Positions 1-6,440 of a DNA stretch of 8,699 nucleotides are shown piece after piece. The notes under the pieces were generated by a model. The model was not told where the DNA came from. It did not search any database and worked only from the letters and a program-made list of their open reading frames with translations. Position numbers and translations under genes: made by a program. Location: positions 1-8,699 of the forward strand of contig WGDQ01000391.1 of NCBI GenBank assembly GCA_015493185.1, written 5' to 3'. Each line of letters begins with the position of its first letter. Position 1 is the stretch's first letter. This DNA is from Planctomycetaceae bacterium (lineage in GTDB: Bacteria; Planctomycetota; Planctomycetia; Pirellulales; JAEUIK01).

Positions 1-715
1 CGTTCGAGGTGAGAACGCCTTCGTCGTGCTCGAGCACGTAGTCGAGAATGGTTTGGCTGATGGTGATTTTTTCTTCCGAATCGCGGCCGGTGCGATCGCG
101 ACGCACCTTGGGCACCAGCTTGCCCGTGCGATTGTCCAGCAGCATGGCGCAGCCACGGTCGCATTGAACCCACTCGAAGATCAATTGCATGATGCGGTCG
201 AGCAGTTGGTCGATATCGAGCGTGTGGCTGACGGCCAGCGCCGTACGATACATGATTTGCAGGTTGCTGCGCGCGCGGGCAAGCCAGGGGCTTTCCGACT
301 GATCGCCGGAAAGGTCGAACAGCCGGCTGCCTTCTTCGCGACTGATCGAATGTACGATGCGCGAGGGACGGTTGCTTTGGCCCGTGACGATATCGACCTG
401 ACCGGAAAGATCGACGTCGCTCTCGTCGCCCGGAGCGGTGAAGAGCATGAGCGTGCCGCCCATTTGCACTTGATCGCCACTGTTGAGCGGGCACGATCGG
501 ATTCGCCGACCATTGACAAACGTGCCGTTCGAGCTGTTCAGATCCGTAAGCACGAACCGATCGCCGTCGCTCCGCAGTTCGGCATGGCGACGCGACACCT
601 CGGTGTCGTGAAGCTGAATGCGGTTCGATACGTCGCGACCGATCGCGGCCGGCGTTTCGTCGAGCTCGAAACGCGTGCCTTGATCGTTGCCGCGAATGAC
701 GAAGAGCGAGGGCAC
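1..715 (-). CDS. FHA-GAF signalling protein, N-terminal part (3' end beyond window)
   Basis: Read on the minus strand, this frame gives 238 codons and runs off the window at position 1. Residues about 1-95 form a forkhead-associated (FHA) domain, a phosphothreonine-peptide binding module. It shows the FHA landmarks GR (26-27), SRRH (41-44), NSSNGT (60-65) and NG (68-69). A linker of about 50 residues follows. From about residue 150 a GAF-like sensor domain begins, with a helix running RARSNLQIMYRTALAVSHTL and then QLIFEWVQCDRGCAMLLDN; it is still incomplete at the edge. The start is GTG at 713-715. An in-frame TAA at 731-733, with no other start codon between, makes this the only plausible start. 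A purine-rich stretch lies upstream but the Shine-Dalgarno match is weak. In known proteins FHA-GAF pairs are fused to sigma-54 activator (AAA+), PP2C phosphatase or cyclase output domains. The output here is unseen, so the specific role is unknown. It is probably cytoplasmic, since no signal peptide is visible. Confidence 0.88.
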   Translation of the reverse strand, partial: MPSLFVIRGNDQGTRFELDETPAAIGRDVSNRIQLHDTEVSRRHAELRSDGDRFVLTDLNSSNGTFVNGRRIRSCPLNSGDQVQMGGTLMLFTAPGDESDVDLSGQVDIVTGQSNRPSRIVHSISREEGSRLFDLSGDQSESPWLARARSNLQIMYRTALAVSHTLDIDQLLDRIMQLIFEWVQCDRGCAMLLDNRTGKLVPKVRRDRTGRDSEEKITISQTILDYVLEHDEGVLTSN

Positions 716-761
716 GTTTCTTCGTTTCCCTTACCAGACGGGCGATACGATAATGGTTGCC

Positions 762-817
762 TGCACGAATTACTGCCGGCACGAAGTTACTACCTGCACG
801 TTGTTGCCTGCACGGCG
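762..817. repeat. imperfect tandem repeat upstream of the FHA-GAF gene
   Basis: Units begin at 762 (TGCACGAATTACTGCC), 778 (GGCACGAAGTTACTACC), 795 (TGCACGTTGTTGCC) and a partial unit at 809 (TGCACGGCG). Lengths are 16, 17 and 14 nt. CCTGCACG occurs three times, at 760-767, 793-800 and 807-814. The array starts 47 nt upstream of the GTG start of the minus-strand FHA gene, where regulator binding sites would be expected. The repeat is directly visible; an operator role is inference. Confidence 0.5.
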
Positions 818-870
818 AGGCGACGCTCGGATGCAAGACGCTTGGATGAAACGGCGTCGCGTGCCTGGAA

Positions 871-912
871 AAAAACCGGGGGCGGCCGGCGGGTTGGGGC
901 GGTTCGGTTTTT
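871..912. terminator. possible weak bidirectional terminator-like inverted repeat
   Basis: AAAAACCG at 871-878 pairs perfectly with CGGTTTTT at 905-912, leaving a 26-nt G-rich loop. The A-run on one arm and the T-run on the other give the symmetry of a two-way intrinsic terminator. However, the GC part of the stem is only 3 bp and the loop is long, so the terminator function is doubtful. There is no gene end close by on either strand that clearly needs it. Confidence 0.2.
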
Positions 913-1109
913 GTTCGTGTTGCTGAGGCGGTTGACGTTGTTGGTTTTTCGACGTTGCTGATGCTTCGCGACGGGGTGTTCGTGGTACGCGAGGCGCTAA
1001 TCACGACACGTTCCGGGCAATTCGCGCTTGCCATGCCGAAACGCGTGGTGAAGCGCTTCGGACGGTTGGAAACCGATCACCCGGATACCGAATAATCGCC
1101 AGGATAAGG

Positions 1110-1149
1110 CGGCCGAATGCCGTCGGGCGAAGCGTCCGACGGTTGGCCG
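1110..1149. other. 40-nt GC-rich stem-loop in the intergenic region
   Basis: CCGTCGG (1120-1126) pairs perfectly with CCGACGG (1136-1142). An outer helix joins CGGCCGA (1110-1116) to TTGGCCG (1143-1149) with one G-T wobble. Only a 3-nt bulge (1117-1119) separates the two 7-bp helices, and the loop is 9 nt (1127-1135). No T-run follows, so it does not look like an intrinsic terminator for the plus strand. It could be part of a non-coding RNA, a protein-binding palindrome or a chance structure. The pairing is seen; the function is unknown. Confidence 0.4.
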
Positions 1150-1545
1150 ACGATCCGCCAGCGCGGTCGCGGCGCACCGCAAGGTCGGTCAGTTCATTAT
1201 CGACGATTGTCTGGCGAATCAATAGTGTCGCGGTTTTGCGATTCATCGACGGGTGGTGCGGCGCATCGCCCGGTGACCGGTGGTCTGCTTCGGGCAAACG
1301 GCATCGGTCGTGCGGTTTGGGCGCATTGGAGCGTGGCCGCCGCCTCGCGGGCGAGTTGGCAGCAGCGACCGACGGCGGTCTGCAAATCTCGGGGCGGCAA
1401 TTGGGAACAATCGGGCGTTGCTTGACCGGGCCGGCAGTACGGCTGAGAATTCAGGGAAGGTTCGGACGGAAGAAGCGGCGCGTTCCGGTACCCTAACGCC
1501 GCGGCAATGTGGCTGCTTGAAACGGCCCGTCGGTCTGTTGATTCG

Positions 1546-1567
1546 AGGTTGATTTCAGGTTGATTTC
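1546..1567. repeat. 11-nt tandem duplication upstream of the M28 peptidase gene
   Basis: AGGTTGATTTC occurs twice head to tail (1546-1556 and 1557-1567). It is followed by a further AGG and preceded by a degenerate copy at 1535-1545 that shares GTTGATT at the same phase. A spacing of 11 nt is about one helical turn, so a protein bound to each unit would sit on the same DNA face. The array lies about 215-250 nt upstream of the chosen start of the peptidase gene. A regulatory role is inference. Confidence 0.4.
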
Positions 1568-1782
1568 AGGCAAATGTCGCGTTGCCCGGTCCGGTGTGGC
1601 AAGGTGTGACGGTTCCGGTGCGGCGTTTTTCAAGCCATCAAAGGCGATCAGGCCCGCGCAACCGGCGTTTTGGACAACGTTCGTTTCGAGTCGGTTTGCC
1701 TGCCCATACTGGTGTGCGCCAACGCGCAAGCGGATCGCAAGACCAACCAGAAGAAAAAAAGACCACGAGAACGGAAATCCAG

Positions 1783-3909
1783 ATGTCGCATACCCCATAT
1801 ACGATGAGCCCCACCCATAGACGAAACGGTGACACTTCTCGAATGTTCGTGCGGCCCGCCGGGCTGACGGAAGAGTTGCCGCAACAGGGCGTCAGGCCGC
1901 CGATGCGACGGCGGTCGGCGTGGACACTCGGCCGACGGATGGCCGCAGGGCTGGCGTTGGTTTTGATGGCGGTCGGAGCGATTGCCGGCGAACTGACCGA
2001 AGCCGAAACGCGGCTGCTCTCGACTGTGGAGTATCTGGCATCGGACGAACTACAAGGACGCGGCATCGGCACCGAGGGCCTTGACCGGGCGGCCGACTAC
2101 ATCGCGGAGCGCTTCGCCGAAATCGGTTTGAAAACCAAGCTGTTCGACGGCACGCCGTTTCAGGAGTTCACCATTAGCACCAGTGCCCGGCTAGGCGAGC
2201 ACAACGAGGCGGCGTTGGTCGGGCCGAACGGTCAGCGGATCGAGTTGAAGCTGGGAGAAGATTTTACGCCGCTGGCAATCGGGGGTTCGGGTGATTTCGA
2301 CTTGCCGCTGGTGTTTGTCGGCTATGGCATCACAGCGCCCGACGAAGGGTACGACGACTACCAGGGCATCGACGTGAAAGGCAAGGCGGTTGTCGTGCTT
2401 CGCCACGAGCCGCAGCAAGACAACCCGCACAGCGTGTTCAATGGCACCGAGCATTCGCAATACGCGCCGTTTTCGCGAAAAGTGGCCAACGCCAGCGAAC
2501 ACGAGGCGGCGGCGATCGTCTTTGTGACCGACGAGTTCGAACTGCAACGAAAACTGGATCGCCGCGTGCGGCGGTATCGCAAGGTGCTGGACGAACTGCG
2601 CGACGAACTGGCCCGATTTTCCAAGTTCGAAAACCCGACGGTCGACGAGGTGCAAGAGCACCTGAGCCGCATGGACGCGCTGGGCAAAGAACTGGCCAAG
2701 CAGCAGGAGAAGATGCGAGATCTTTTCGATCCGGTGCTGCGCTTCAACGCGGCCGGTCAGGAGGGCGATGACCGGCGCTTTCCCGTCTTGCACATGCGGC
2801 GGGGCGTGGTCGATCGGGTGTTGCAACAGGTGGCCGACACGTCGTTGGCCGAACTGGAACGCCGCATCGACAAGGGCCCCGCACCTCAGAGTCGCGAACT
2901 GGCGGGCTGGCGACTAGTGGGGCACGTGGAAATCGAACGCAAGAAAGCCACGGTGAAGAATGTGGTGGGTGTGCTCGAAGGACAAGGCCCCCTGGCCGAA
3001 GAAACGATCATCATCGGCGCGCACTACGATCATCTGGGCATGGGTGGGCCCGGATCGTTTGCCCCCGGTGTGAAGGCCGTGCACAACGGCGCCGACGACA
3101 ACGCCTCGGGCGTGGCCGCGCTGATCGAGGTGGCCCGGCAGCTTGCTTCGCGGCCGGAGAAGCTGCGCCGACGTGTGGTGTTCATCGCCTTTACGGCCGA
3201 GGAGCGGGGGCTGGTGGGCAGCGCGTACTACGTGCGTCATCCGCTGGTGCCACTTGAGACGACCGTGGCCATGCTGAACATGGACATGGTCGGGCGGTTG
3301 AAGGACAACAAGCTCATTGTTTACGGCACCGGGGCGGCGGCCGAATTCGATTCGCTGATCGATGAGTTCAACGAGAAGTACGGCTTCGAAATCACCAAGC
3401 GGCCAACGGGATTCGGGCCGAGTGATCATGCCACGTTTTACGGGAAGAAGATTCCGGCGTTGCACTTCTTCACCGGCACGCATCCGGACTATCACCGTCC
3501 CACGGACGACGTGGACAAAATCAACGTGGCGGGCATGCAACGCATTGCCCAAATGGTGACCGACCTTGCGGTGCATCTGGCCAACGACGACGAACGGCCC
3601 ACGTATCAGGCAACACGCCGTTCGCAGCGGACACGAGGGGGCGATCGCCCCTACTTCGGCAGTATTCCTGACTTCGCGCAAGACGCGCCCGGCTACGCAC
3701 TAAGCGGTGTGGCCAAAGAGAGCCCGGCCGAGAAAGCGGGCATCCGCGGTGGCGACGTGATCGTCCGCTTCGGCGAGAGCAAGATCACGAACCTCGAAGA
3801 CTTCGACAGCGCGCTGCGGAAATACAAGGCGGGCGACAAGGTGAAAGTGGTCGTTTTGCGAGACGGCAAGCAGCAGACGTTCGAGGTCACGCTCGATCCG
3901 CCACGCTGA
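1783..3909 (+). CDS. secreted M28-family zinc metallopeptidase with PA-type insert and C-terminal PDZ domain
   Basis: The 708-residue product has an Arg-rich N-region, a hydrophobic core MAAGLALVLMAVGAIA and a likely signal-peptidase site before GEL (about residue 57), so it should be exported. Residues about 60-390 resemble the N-terminal plus protease-associated (PA) region of M28 enzymes (LVFVGYGI, GKAVVVL). A charged, helix-prone insertion lies at about 251-316. The catalytic domain, about 395-600, shows the two-zinc set: H414 and D416 (GAHYDHLG), D438/D439 (GADDNASG), E473-E474 (AEERG), D501 (NMDMVGR) and H571 (DYHRPTDD). A PDZ domain follows at about 620-706 (GVAKESPAEKAGIRGGDVI), a peptide-docking module. 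The expected activity is removal of N-terminal amino acids from peptides outside the cytoplasm; the exact substrate is unknown. Starts at 1783, 1804 and 1903 are all possible. The 1903 ATG gives a shorter, classical signal peptide, and none has a good Shine-Dalgarno. The frame stays open upstream to about 1582, but the sequence there looks non-coding. Confidence 0.92.
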   Translation: MSHTPYTMSPTHRRNGDTSRMFVRPAGLTEELPQQGVRPPMRRRSAWTLGRRMAAGLALVLMAVGAIAGELTEAETRLLSTVEYLASDELQGRGIGTEGLDRAADYIAERFAEIGLKTKLFDGTPFQEFTISTSARLGEHNEAALVGPNGQRIELKLGEDFTPLAIGGSGDFDLPLVFVGYGITAPDEGYDDYQGIDVKGKAVVVLRHEPQQDNPHSVFNGTEHSQYAPFSRKVANASEHEAAAIVFVTDEFELQRKLDRRVRRYRKVLDELRDELARFSKFENPTVDEVQEHLSRMDALGKELAKQQEKMRDLFDPVLRFNAAGQEGDDRRFPVLHMRRGVVDRVLQQVADTSLAELERRIDKGPAPQSRELAGWRLVGHVEIERKKATVKNVVGVLEGQGPLAEETIIIGAHYDHLGMGGPGSFAPGVKAVHNGADDNASGVAALIEVARQLASRPEKLRRRVVFIAFTAEERGLVGSAYYVRHPLVPLETTVAMLNMDMVGRLKDNKLIVYGTGAAAEFDSLIDEFNEKYGFEITKRPTGFGPSDHATFYGKKIPALHFFTGTHPDYHRPTDDVDKINVAGMQRIAQMVTDLAVHLANDDERPTYQATRRSQRTRGGDRPYFGSIPDFAQDAPGYALSGVAKESPAEKAGIRGGDVIVRFGESKITNLEDFDSALRKYKAGDKVKVVVLRDGKQQTFEVTLDPPR

Positions 3910-3996
3910 GCCGCACGGCAGCACGCGCCCACAATCGTCGCACCTGAGGTTCCGCATGCCCGTGCCCCCATGCTGTTGTGTGTGAGGTTTTGCCCT

Positions 3997-4023
3997 ACGT
4001 CTGGGGGCGCCCGACGTCTGGGG
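3997..4023. repeat. spaced direct repeat ACGTCTGGGG
   Basis: The 10-mer ACGTCTGGGG occurs at 3997-4006 and again at 4014-4023, a period of 17 nt, with GGCGCCC between. It lies about 90 nt after the peptidase stop and 560 nt before ompH. It could be a binding site or a local duplication; nothing in the sequence decides this. Confidence 0.35.
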
Positions 4024-4363
4024 TGGCTGCGTGTGTTTTTTCTCGTTTGCGCGGCAGCGCCGGCTTTCCCCCCATCGAGCGGAAACGGACGCAGAAGCGT
4101 TTGCGGCGCGTCGGATAACGGCCGGTGCGACTTCCGGCATTTGGGTTGCGGAGGCTGCGGCACCGCGGGCGCAAGGTATTCGAAAGCCCCCACGGGCGGC
4201 TGGGTAGCAGCGGTACGGGCTTGACCGCCGCGGCTGTGGTTGGGTCGTGGTTGAGTTGTGGTTGCCGTATATGGGCCACAATAGCCCGACGAGACGACCG
4301 GTCCTGAAGACAGAACGGGGCGAGACCGCATGCAAGGGTGAACGACAGCCGGTGCGGGGGAGT

Positions 4364-4417
4364 CTTGCGAAAACGGCGCAAGTGGTGTGGGTGAAAAAAG
4401 TTGCACCTTGCGTGCAA
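4364..4417. promoter_or_regulatory. two small palindromes upstream of ompH
   Basis: CTTGCG (4364-4369) pairs with CGCAAG (4377-4382) across a 7-nt loop. TTGCAC (4401-4406) pairs with GTGCAA (4412-4417) across a 5-nt loop. CTTGCG recurs inside the second palindrome. They lie 165-220 nt upstream of the ompH start, just before a candidate promoter, and could be operator half-sites or RNA hairpins. The symmetry is visible; the role is inferred. Confidence 0.3.
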
Positions 4418-4434
4418 AACTGTCGTTTCTGGCC

Positions 4435-4463
4435 TTTACCGCGACGACGCTTCTCGGCACAAT
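4435..4463 (+). promoter_or_regulatory. candidate sigma-70-type promoter for ompH
   Basis: TTTACC (4435-4440) and CACAAT (4458-4463) are separated by exactly 17 nt. Each matches four of six bases of the -35 and -10 consensus. They lie about 120 nt before the ompH GTG. Such matches are easily found by chance, and a similar GGCCACAATAG stretch occurs at 4275-4285 without a well-spaced -35. Confidence 0.25.
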
Positions 4464-4568
4464 ACCGCTCCCACTGATGGCTTACAGCCCTTTCGGTGGT
4501 GCTGTTCTCGGTTCTTCGGTGCCCAAGGGAGGCGCCGACACGGGTCACGGAGGATCCGTTCGACAAGC

Positions 4569-4574
4569 AAGGAG
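4569..4574 (+). promoter_or_regulatory. ribosome binding site deciding the ompH GTG start
   Basis: AAGGAG lies 8 nt before the GTG at 4583. It selects this GTG over the longer in-frame start at 4496 and puts the signal peptide at the N-terminus. Confidence 0.7.
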
Positions 4575-4582
4575 CGCTGAAA

Positions 4583-5224
4583 GTGAAACACCTCATCGCC
4601 TTGGCCACGCTCGTGGCCGTCTTCGCCTCGCTAAACGCCGTCGCGCCGGTGGCGCACGCTCAGAACATCACCCGTTCGAGCGTGGCCATTATCGACCTGA
4701 CGTACATCTTCGAGAACCATCAGCGCTTCAAGGTGATGAAGCAGGATATGCAGCGCGACGTGAAAGCGGCCGAAGAAGAGCTGAAGGCCCGTCGCAAAGA
4801 AATGCAGAGCCTTGGCGAGCGGCTGCGGCGTTTCGAAAAGGGCTCGCGAGAATACAAGCAGCTCGAGGAAGAGCTGGCCAATCGTTCGGCCGATCTGAAC
4901 GTGCAAGTGAAACTGCAACAAAAGCAGTTTCTCGAGCGCGAGGCGAAGATGTATTACAACGTGTACCTCGAAATTCTCGACGCCGTGAAATACTACGCCG
5001 AACGCAACAACATTCAACTCGTGCTGCGGTTCAACGGCGCGCCGATCGACAACAACGATCCGCAGGAAGTGCTCAAAGAGTTGAACAAGGCCATCGTGTG
5101 GCATAGTCGCGCGGTCGACATCACGCCCTATATTCTCGCGCAGTTGAATCGCACTCCACCGGCCCGGCCCGAGGTAGGGCGTCGACCGGTTCCGCAAGGA
5201 GTGCCGCGCCCCAACACCCGATAA
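4583..5224 (+). CDS. ompH: OmpH/Skp-family periplasmic chaperone
   Basis: The 213-residue protein has a signal peptide (residues 1-26: KH, then a hydrophobic run, cleavage after AHA). A short strand SVAIIDLTYIFENHQRF follows. Next come two long, highly charged helices (about residues 52-145), rich in Lys, Glu and Gln, ending in a hydrophobic C-terminal strand region (IQLVLRFNG). This is the Skp/OmpH layout, in which three subunits form a cage with coiled-coil tentacles that holds unfolded outer-membrane proteins in the periplasm. The size is slightly above the usual 160-180 residues because of a C-terminal tail rich in Pro and Arg. The start is GTG at 4583, preceded by a strong Shine-Dalgarno AAGGAG (4569-4574) with 8-nt spacing. 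The frame is open back to 4496, but that stretch lacks a ribosome site and would bury the signal peptide. The position ahead of lpx genes matches the skp-lpx linkage known in Proteobacteria. Confidence 0.9.
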   Translation: MKHLIALATLVAVFASLNAVAPVAHAQNITRSSVAIIDLTYIFENHQRFKVMKQDMQRDVKAAEEELKARRKEMQSLGERLRRFEKGSREYKQLEEELANRSADLNVQVKLQQKQFLEREAKMYYNVYLEILDAVKYYAERNNIQLVLRFNGAPIDNNDPQEVLKELNKAIVWHSRAVDITPYILAQLNRTPPARPEVGRRPVPQGVPRPNTR

Positions 5225-5412
5225 GAACGAGTCGAATTGTCCTGCGTGCCTCGCCGCGCAGCAGGTAAACGGCCATGCGTCGGCCTGCATTGCCAAACAA
5301 CAGACGAGGCACGGTGTTTCGCAACAAGGCTCTTGGGAAACGGATGGGCCCGGCCGAGGCGACTCGACCAAAGCCGGGTGCGGCCGAACACGGGGTTGAC
5401 GGGCTCTTCTTC

Positions 5413-6285
5413 ATGCATGCCGCTAGAGAACAACGAACGATCGCGTGTCCGCGCTTTGTCGAAGGATTCGGCTATTGGAGCGGGCAGGACATACGCGTCG
5501 AATTCCACCCTGCCGACGTGGATCACGGCGTTGTGTTCGTTCGCCACGACGTTCAACCTGAAGTGCGTATTCGAGCCACGGTCGACCATCGATGCGACAT
5601 GCCGCTGCGCACCACGCTGGAATCGAACGGCGTGCGTGTGGAAATGGTCGAGCATATTCTGGCCGCTCTGGCTGGTTTGGAGATCGACAACTGCGAGGTT
5701 CGTGTTAGCGCGGCAGAAATGCCCGGTTGCGATGGCTCGAGCCGTGCGTTCGTGGAAGCGATCGAATCGGCCGGAGTGGTGCGGCAGGCGGCGCCGGTGC
5801 GTCGGCTGGTGGTGCGGCATCCGGTGCGACTGGGCGACGACACGGCTTGGGTCGAAGCGCGACCTCATCCGCAAGGACTGTTTTCGGTCGAGTACCACCT
5901 CGATTACGGTCCCGGGCCGATCGGTCGTCAGCATTTTCGCATGGAGGTCACGCCCGAGGCATTTCGGCGCGAGTTGGCGTCGAGCCGAACGTTCACCCGG
6001 CTGGAAGAAGCGAACGCCTTGCGATCGCAAGGCCTGGGCGAGCGGGTTACGGCCCGCGACCTGTTGATCTTCGACGAACGGGGACCGATCGACAACGTAC
6101 TGCGTTTCGACGACGAGTGTGTGCGGCACAAGGTGTTGGATCTTATCGGCGATCTGGCACTCTCGGGTTACGCGTTGGTGGGGCACGTCACGGCGTATCG
6201 CAGCGGGCATCGCTTGAATGCCGAGTTGGTGCGGGTGCTGGTCGAGCAACACGGTCAGCGGCAGCAGCACGCGCGTTCGGCCTGA
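5413..6285 (+). CDS. lpxC: UDP-3-O-acyl-N-acetylglucosamine deacetylase
   Basis: LpxC hydrolyses the 2-acetyl group of UDP-3-O-acyl-GlcNAc in the cytoplasm, the committed step of lipid A synthesis. The 290-residue product covers the whole family length (about 300) and starts with the expected EQRTIACPRFVEGFGYWSG. Visible active-site residues are E80 and H81 (VEHILAALAGLEIDN), H239 and D243 (VRHKVLDLIGDL) and H266 (AYRSGHRLN). H81, H239 and D243 are the zinc ligands, and E80 and H266 correspond to the catalytic pair of E. coli LpxC (E78 and H265). The EMPGCDGSSRAFV segment matches the family's E-P-DGS motif. There is no FabZ fusion at the C-terminus, unlike the bifunctional LpxC-FabZ of some phyla. 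The ATG at 5413 is chosen because the family similarity begins right after it. ATGs at 5275 and 5344 would add residues with non-coding character. No strong ribosome site is seen. The gene lies 188 nt after ompH. Confidence 0.95.
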   Translation: MHAAREQRTIACPRFVEGFGYWSGQDIRVEFHPADVDHGVVFVRHDVQPEVRIRATVDHRCDMPLRTTLESNGVRVEMVEHILAALAGLEIDNCEVRVSAAEMPGCDGSSRAFVEAIESAGVVRQAAPVRRLVVRHPVRLGDDTAWVEARPHPQGLFSVEYHLDYGPGPIGRQHFRMEVTPEAFRRELASSRTFTRLEEANALRSQGLGERVTARDLLIFDERGPIDNVLRFDDECVRHKVLDLIGDLALSGYALVGHVTAYRSGHRLNAELVRVLVEQHGQRQQHARSA

Positions 6286-6440
6286 GATGCCACGAAACGA
6301 TACCCCAACGCCCGGCGCGATGGGCAGGGGCAAGGCCGGCGATGGCCGGGTACATGCCGCACATGCCGGCAACGGATCGCACAGGAGAGGCGCAACAGCG
6401 GTCTGGCGGATCTCCGCCGACAAAACCAAAGAAGCAAACA

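Larger units (their letters stand above)
716..1782. other. long non-coding gap between the FHA-GAF gene and the M28 peptidase gene
   Basis: About 1.07 kb with no convincing protein gene on either strand. Open frames of 60-120 codons exist, but they overlap one another in several frames, show no recognisable domain and lack ribosome binding sites, as expected by chance in GC-rich DNA. I see no tRNA, rRNA, tmRNA or RNase P signature. The flanking genes point away from each other, so both promoters should lie here. The visible structure is a tandem repeat near 762-817, a weak terminator-like inverted repeat at 871-912, short repeats at 916-960, a strong hairpin at 1110-1149 and an 11-nt tandem duplication at 1546-1567. 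Each is listed separately. Confidence 0.6.
3910..4582. other. non-coding gap between the M28 peptidase gene and ompH
   Basis: This 673-nt stretch has no convincing gene. The reverse-strand open frames covering it have low-complexity Pro/Arg/Ala-rich translations and run into the peptidase or ompH genes. No clear intrinsic terminator follows the peptidase stop. It contains a spaced repeat (3997-4023), two small palindromes (4364-4382 and 4401-4417) and a possible promoter (4435-4463). Its length argues that ompH starts a separate transcription unit from the peptidase gene. Confidence 0.55.

Noticed and set aside
26..961. A 311-codon plus-strand open frame opposite the FHA-GAF gene
   Set aside because: The minus strand encodes intact FHA and GAF motifs over the same bases. 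The plus-strand translation has no recognisable domain and continues into non-coding sequence, so it is a GC-rich shadow.
1117..1496. Plus-strand open frames of 102 and 117 codons in the first large gap
   Set aside because: They overlap each other in different frames, have no ribosome site and no recognisable sequence features.
1582..1782. N-terminal extension of the M28 peptidase up to a TTG at 1582
   Set aside because: It would put more than 100 Arg- and Gln-rich residues ahead of a clear signal peptide, and the stretch lacks the codon bias of the gene body.
4496..4582. Longer OmpH start at 4496
   Set aside because: AAGGAG at 4569-4574 points to the GTG at 4583, and the longer form would bury the signal peptide.
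3693..4608. Two overlapping minus-strand open frames of 255 and 302 codons
   Set aside because: Both extend into the well-supported peptidase or ompH gene regions, and their gap portions are Pro/Arg/Ala-rich without domain signs or ribosome sites.
5275..5412. N-terminal extension of LpxC
   Set aside because: LpxC similarity begins right after the ATG at 5413. The upstream codons look non-coding and no ribosome site supports 5275 or 5344.
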